Shown here: positions 61,324-64,000 of the stretch, in pieces | Numbering within the stretch: the stretch's first letter is position 1 | Layout: the number at the start of each line of letters is the position of its first letter | Assembly: GCF_034343125.1 (NCBI RefSeq) | Contig: NZ_CP139957.1 | Location: forward strand, 1,661,001 to 1,725,000 | Direction of reading: 5' to 3' | DNA from: Caldicellulosiruptor danielii | Lineage (GTDB): Bacteria; Bacillota; Thermoanaerobacteria; Caldicellulosiruptorales; Caldicellulosiruptoraceae | Length of the DNA stretch: 64,000 bases | Program-made: the position numbers and the translations under genes | Notes under the pieces: generated by a model | Databases searched by the model: none | Told to the model about the DNA's origin: nothing | What the model saw: only the letters and a program-made list of their open reading frames with translations

Positions 61324-62068
61324 AGCATATTTTAAAAAAGAATTTATTGAAGGGATAAGACAGTACAAATACATTGCTCTTGCAACCGGTATAATATTGT
61401 TCTCTATCTTAGATCCTGTAATGTTAAAGCTTCTTCCATCTTTTGTTAGCAACAAGATTCCTGCCAATTTAATACATCAGCTATTTGAGTTTAAACCCAA
61501 AGACGCATTAGCAAATTATATCAAAGATCTTTTTCAGATTGGTACGCTATTTGTAGTATTCACTGCTGCAGGCAGTATAAATGAGGAAATATATTCTCAA
61601 AAAATAGTTTTTCCTCTTACAAAAGGTGCAAATAAATCCCAAATTATACTGGCAAAGTTTTTACATTTTGCAATTGCAATTTGCTTGTTCTTGTTTGTAG
61701 GTTTATTCTTCAACCAATATTATGCTAATCTTCTTTTTAAAGGACAGAAAATTGCTATCTCTGACATCGTTCATGTTTACTTTCTTTTGTGTATTTACTA
61801 CATGTTTGTGATTTCGATTACATTACTTTTCAGCAGTTTTACAAAGAAAAATATTTCAGCCGGAATTTTGGCATGTACAGCCTCTTATTCTACTGCTCTA
61901 CTTTCTCAGTTTGAAAAACTTAAGAAGCTTAGCCCATATAATTTGATTTTGCTTACAAGTAATTTTGGCTTACAAGCTGCAAAAACAACGTTGGTTATTA
62001 CCATTTTGCTAATTTTCTTATATTTAGTAATAACCATTATCAGATTTAATAGTATAGAAGTAAATTGA
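61310..62068 (+). CDS. yxlG: ABC transporter permease, YxlG-like
   Basis: A 252-residue membrane protein with about six hydrophobic segments and no signal peptide. It overlaps the ATPase by 14 bp and fits the ABC-2 permease YxlG at the end of the sigY operon. Substrate unknown. Convergent with the rRNA operon; the 120 bp between hold no gene that I recognise. Confidence 0.75.
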   Translation: MITFKAYFKKEFIEGIRQYKYIALATGIILFSILDPVMLKLLPSFVSNKIPANLIHQLFEFKPKDALANYIKDLFQIGTLFVVFTAAGSINEEIYSQKIVFPLTKGANKSQIILAKFLHFAIAICLFLFVGLFFNQYYANLLFKGQKIAISDIVHVYFLLCIYYMFVISITLLFSSFTKKNISAGILACTASYSTALLSQFEKLKKLSPYNLILLTSNFGLQAAKTTLVITILLIFLYLVITIIRFNSIEVN

Positions 62069-62187
62069 ATTCTCCACTTACCAGATATTTTTGAGTTGAT
62101 GTCACAAGCATTATAATGCTTAAAAACACTAAAATTTTTATCATAGACATTGTCAAACATTTAACATTTGTGAATAAAAAATAAAAA

Positions 62188-62305
<118 letters not shown>

Positions 62306-62366
62306 TTGTTACCTATATTCATTTTTCTTTAGCAGCCTCGCAAGTGAATAGGAGGAAAGCTTATCT

Positions 62367-64000
<1,634 letters not shown>

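Overview
The window is low-GC DNA whose content and gene order fit a thermophilic, motile, Gram-positive anaerobe of the Caldicellulosiruptor type (Firmicutes/Bacillota). This assignment rests on recognised protein families and synteny, not on a database search. Almost everything lies on the minus strand, so transcription runs from high to low coordinates.

Layout. 1-1775: proline synthesis (proA partial, proB) behind a small hypothetical gene. 1894-4396 (+): thpR, an MFS transporter and a DUF4160/DUF2442 pair. 4404-7639: flaG-fliD-fliS-fliT-like operon with a sigma-28 promoter. 7675-24819: a likely flagellin-glycosylation island (two TPR/glycosyltransferase giants, a GT4 enzyme, an FkbM methyltransferase, three tandem radical SAM/SPASM proteins, and CDP-glucose genes rfbF, rfbG, a 3,5-epimerase and an SDR). 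It is interrupted by an IS1634-type element flanked by identical 506-bp direct repeats. 24903-26219: flagellin with a sigma-28 promoter and a leader that carries two CsrA-like sites. 26242-32860: an accessory operon with a small ORF, a coiled-coil protein, three tandem BrxD-like ATPases (the first frameshifted) and an Lhr/BrxHI-like helicase. 32900-34459: an AAA/DUF4143 ATPase behind three operator-like repeats spaced exactly 33 bp. 34518-42017: the late flagellar operon comFC, yvyF, flgM, flgN, flgK, flgL, yviE, fliW, csrA, in the Bacillus order but with one HEPN/MNT (hepT-mntA) module between yviE and fliW and a second after csrA. 42122-43720: spoIIAA-spoIIAB-sigF. 43825-44764: tRNA-Gly, a YdcF-like gene and tRNA-Val. 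44775-47996: truA and the ECF transporter core. 48387-54834: trpEGDCFBA behind a leader with a TRAP-like (G/U)AG array and a terminator that lies inside the trpE reading frame. 54845-57784: pepQ-like, aroQ, an endonuclease-IV-fold protein and aroK. 58886-62068 (+): a sigY-yxlCDEFG-like ECF sigma/ABC operon. 62188-64000: 5S rRNA and the 3' part of 23S rRNA.

How it fits together. The flagellar genes follow the Bacillus order comF-yvyF-flgM-flgN-flgK-flgL-yviE-fliW-csrA-hag-flaG-fliD-fliS, and accessory cargo has entered it at yviE/fliW, csrA/hag and hag/flaG. CsrA, FliW and the flagellin leader together imply the FliW-CsrA-flagellin homeostatic switch. The best candidate for an undescribed system is the coiled-coil/three-ATPase/helicase operon. 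It uses BREX-type helper ATPases and helicase, but no pglX- or pglZ-like gene is in view.
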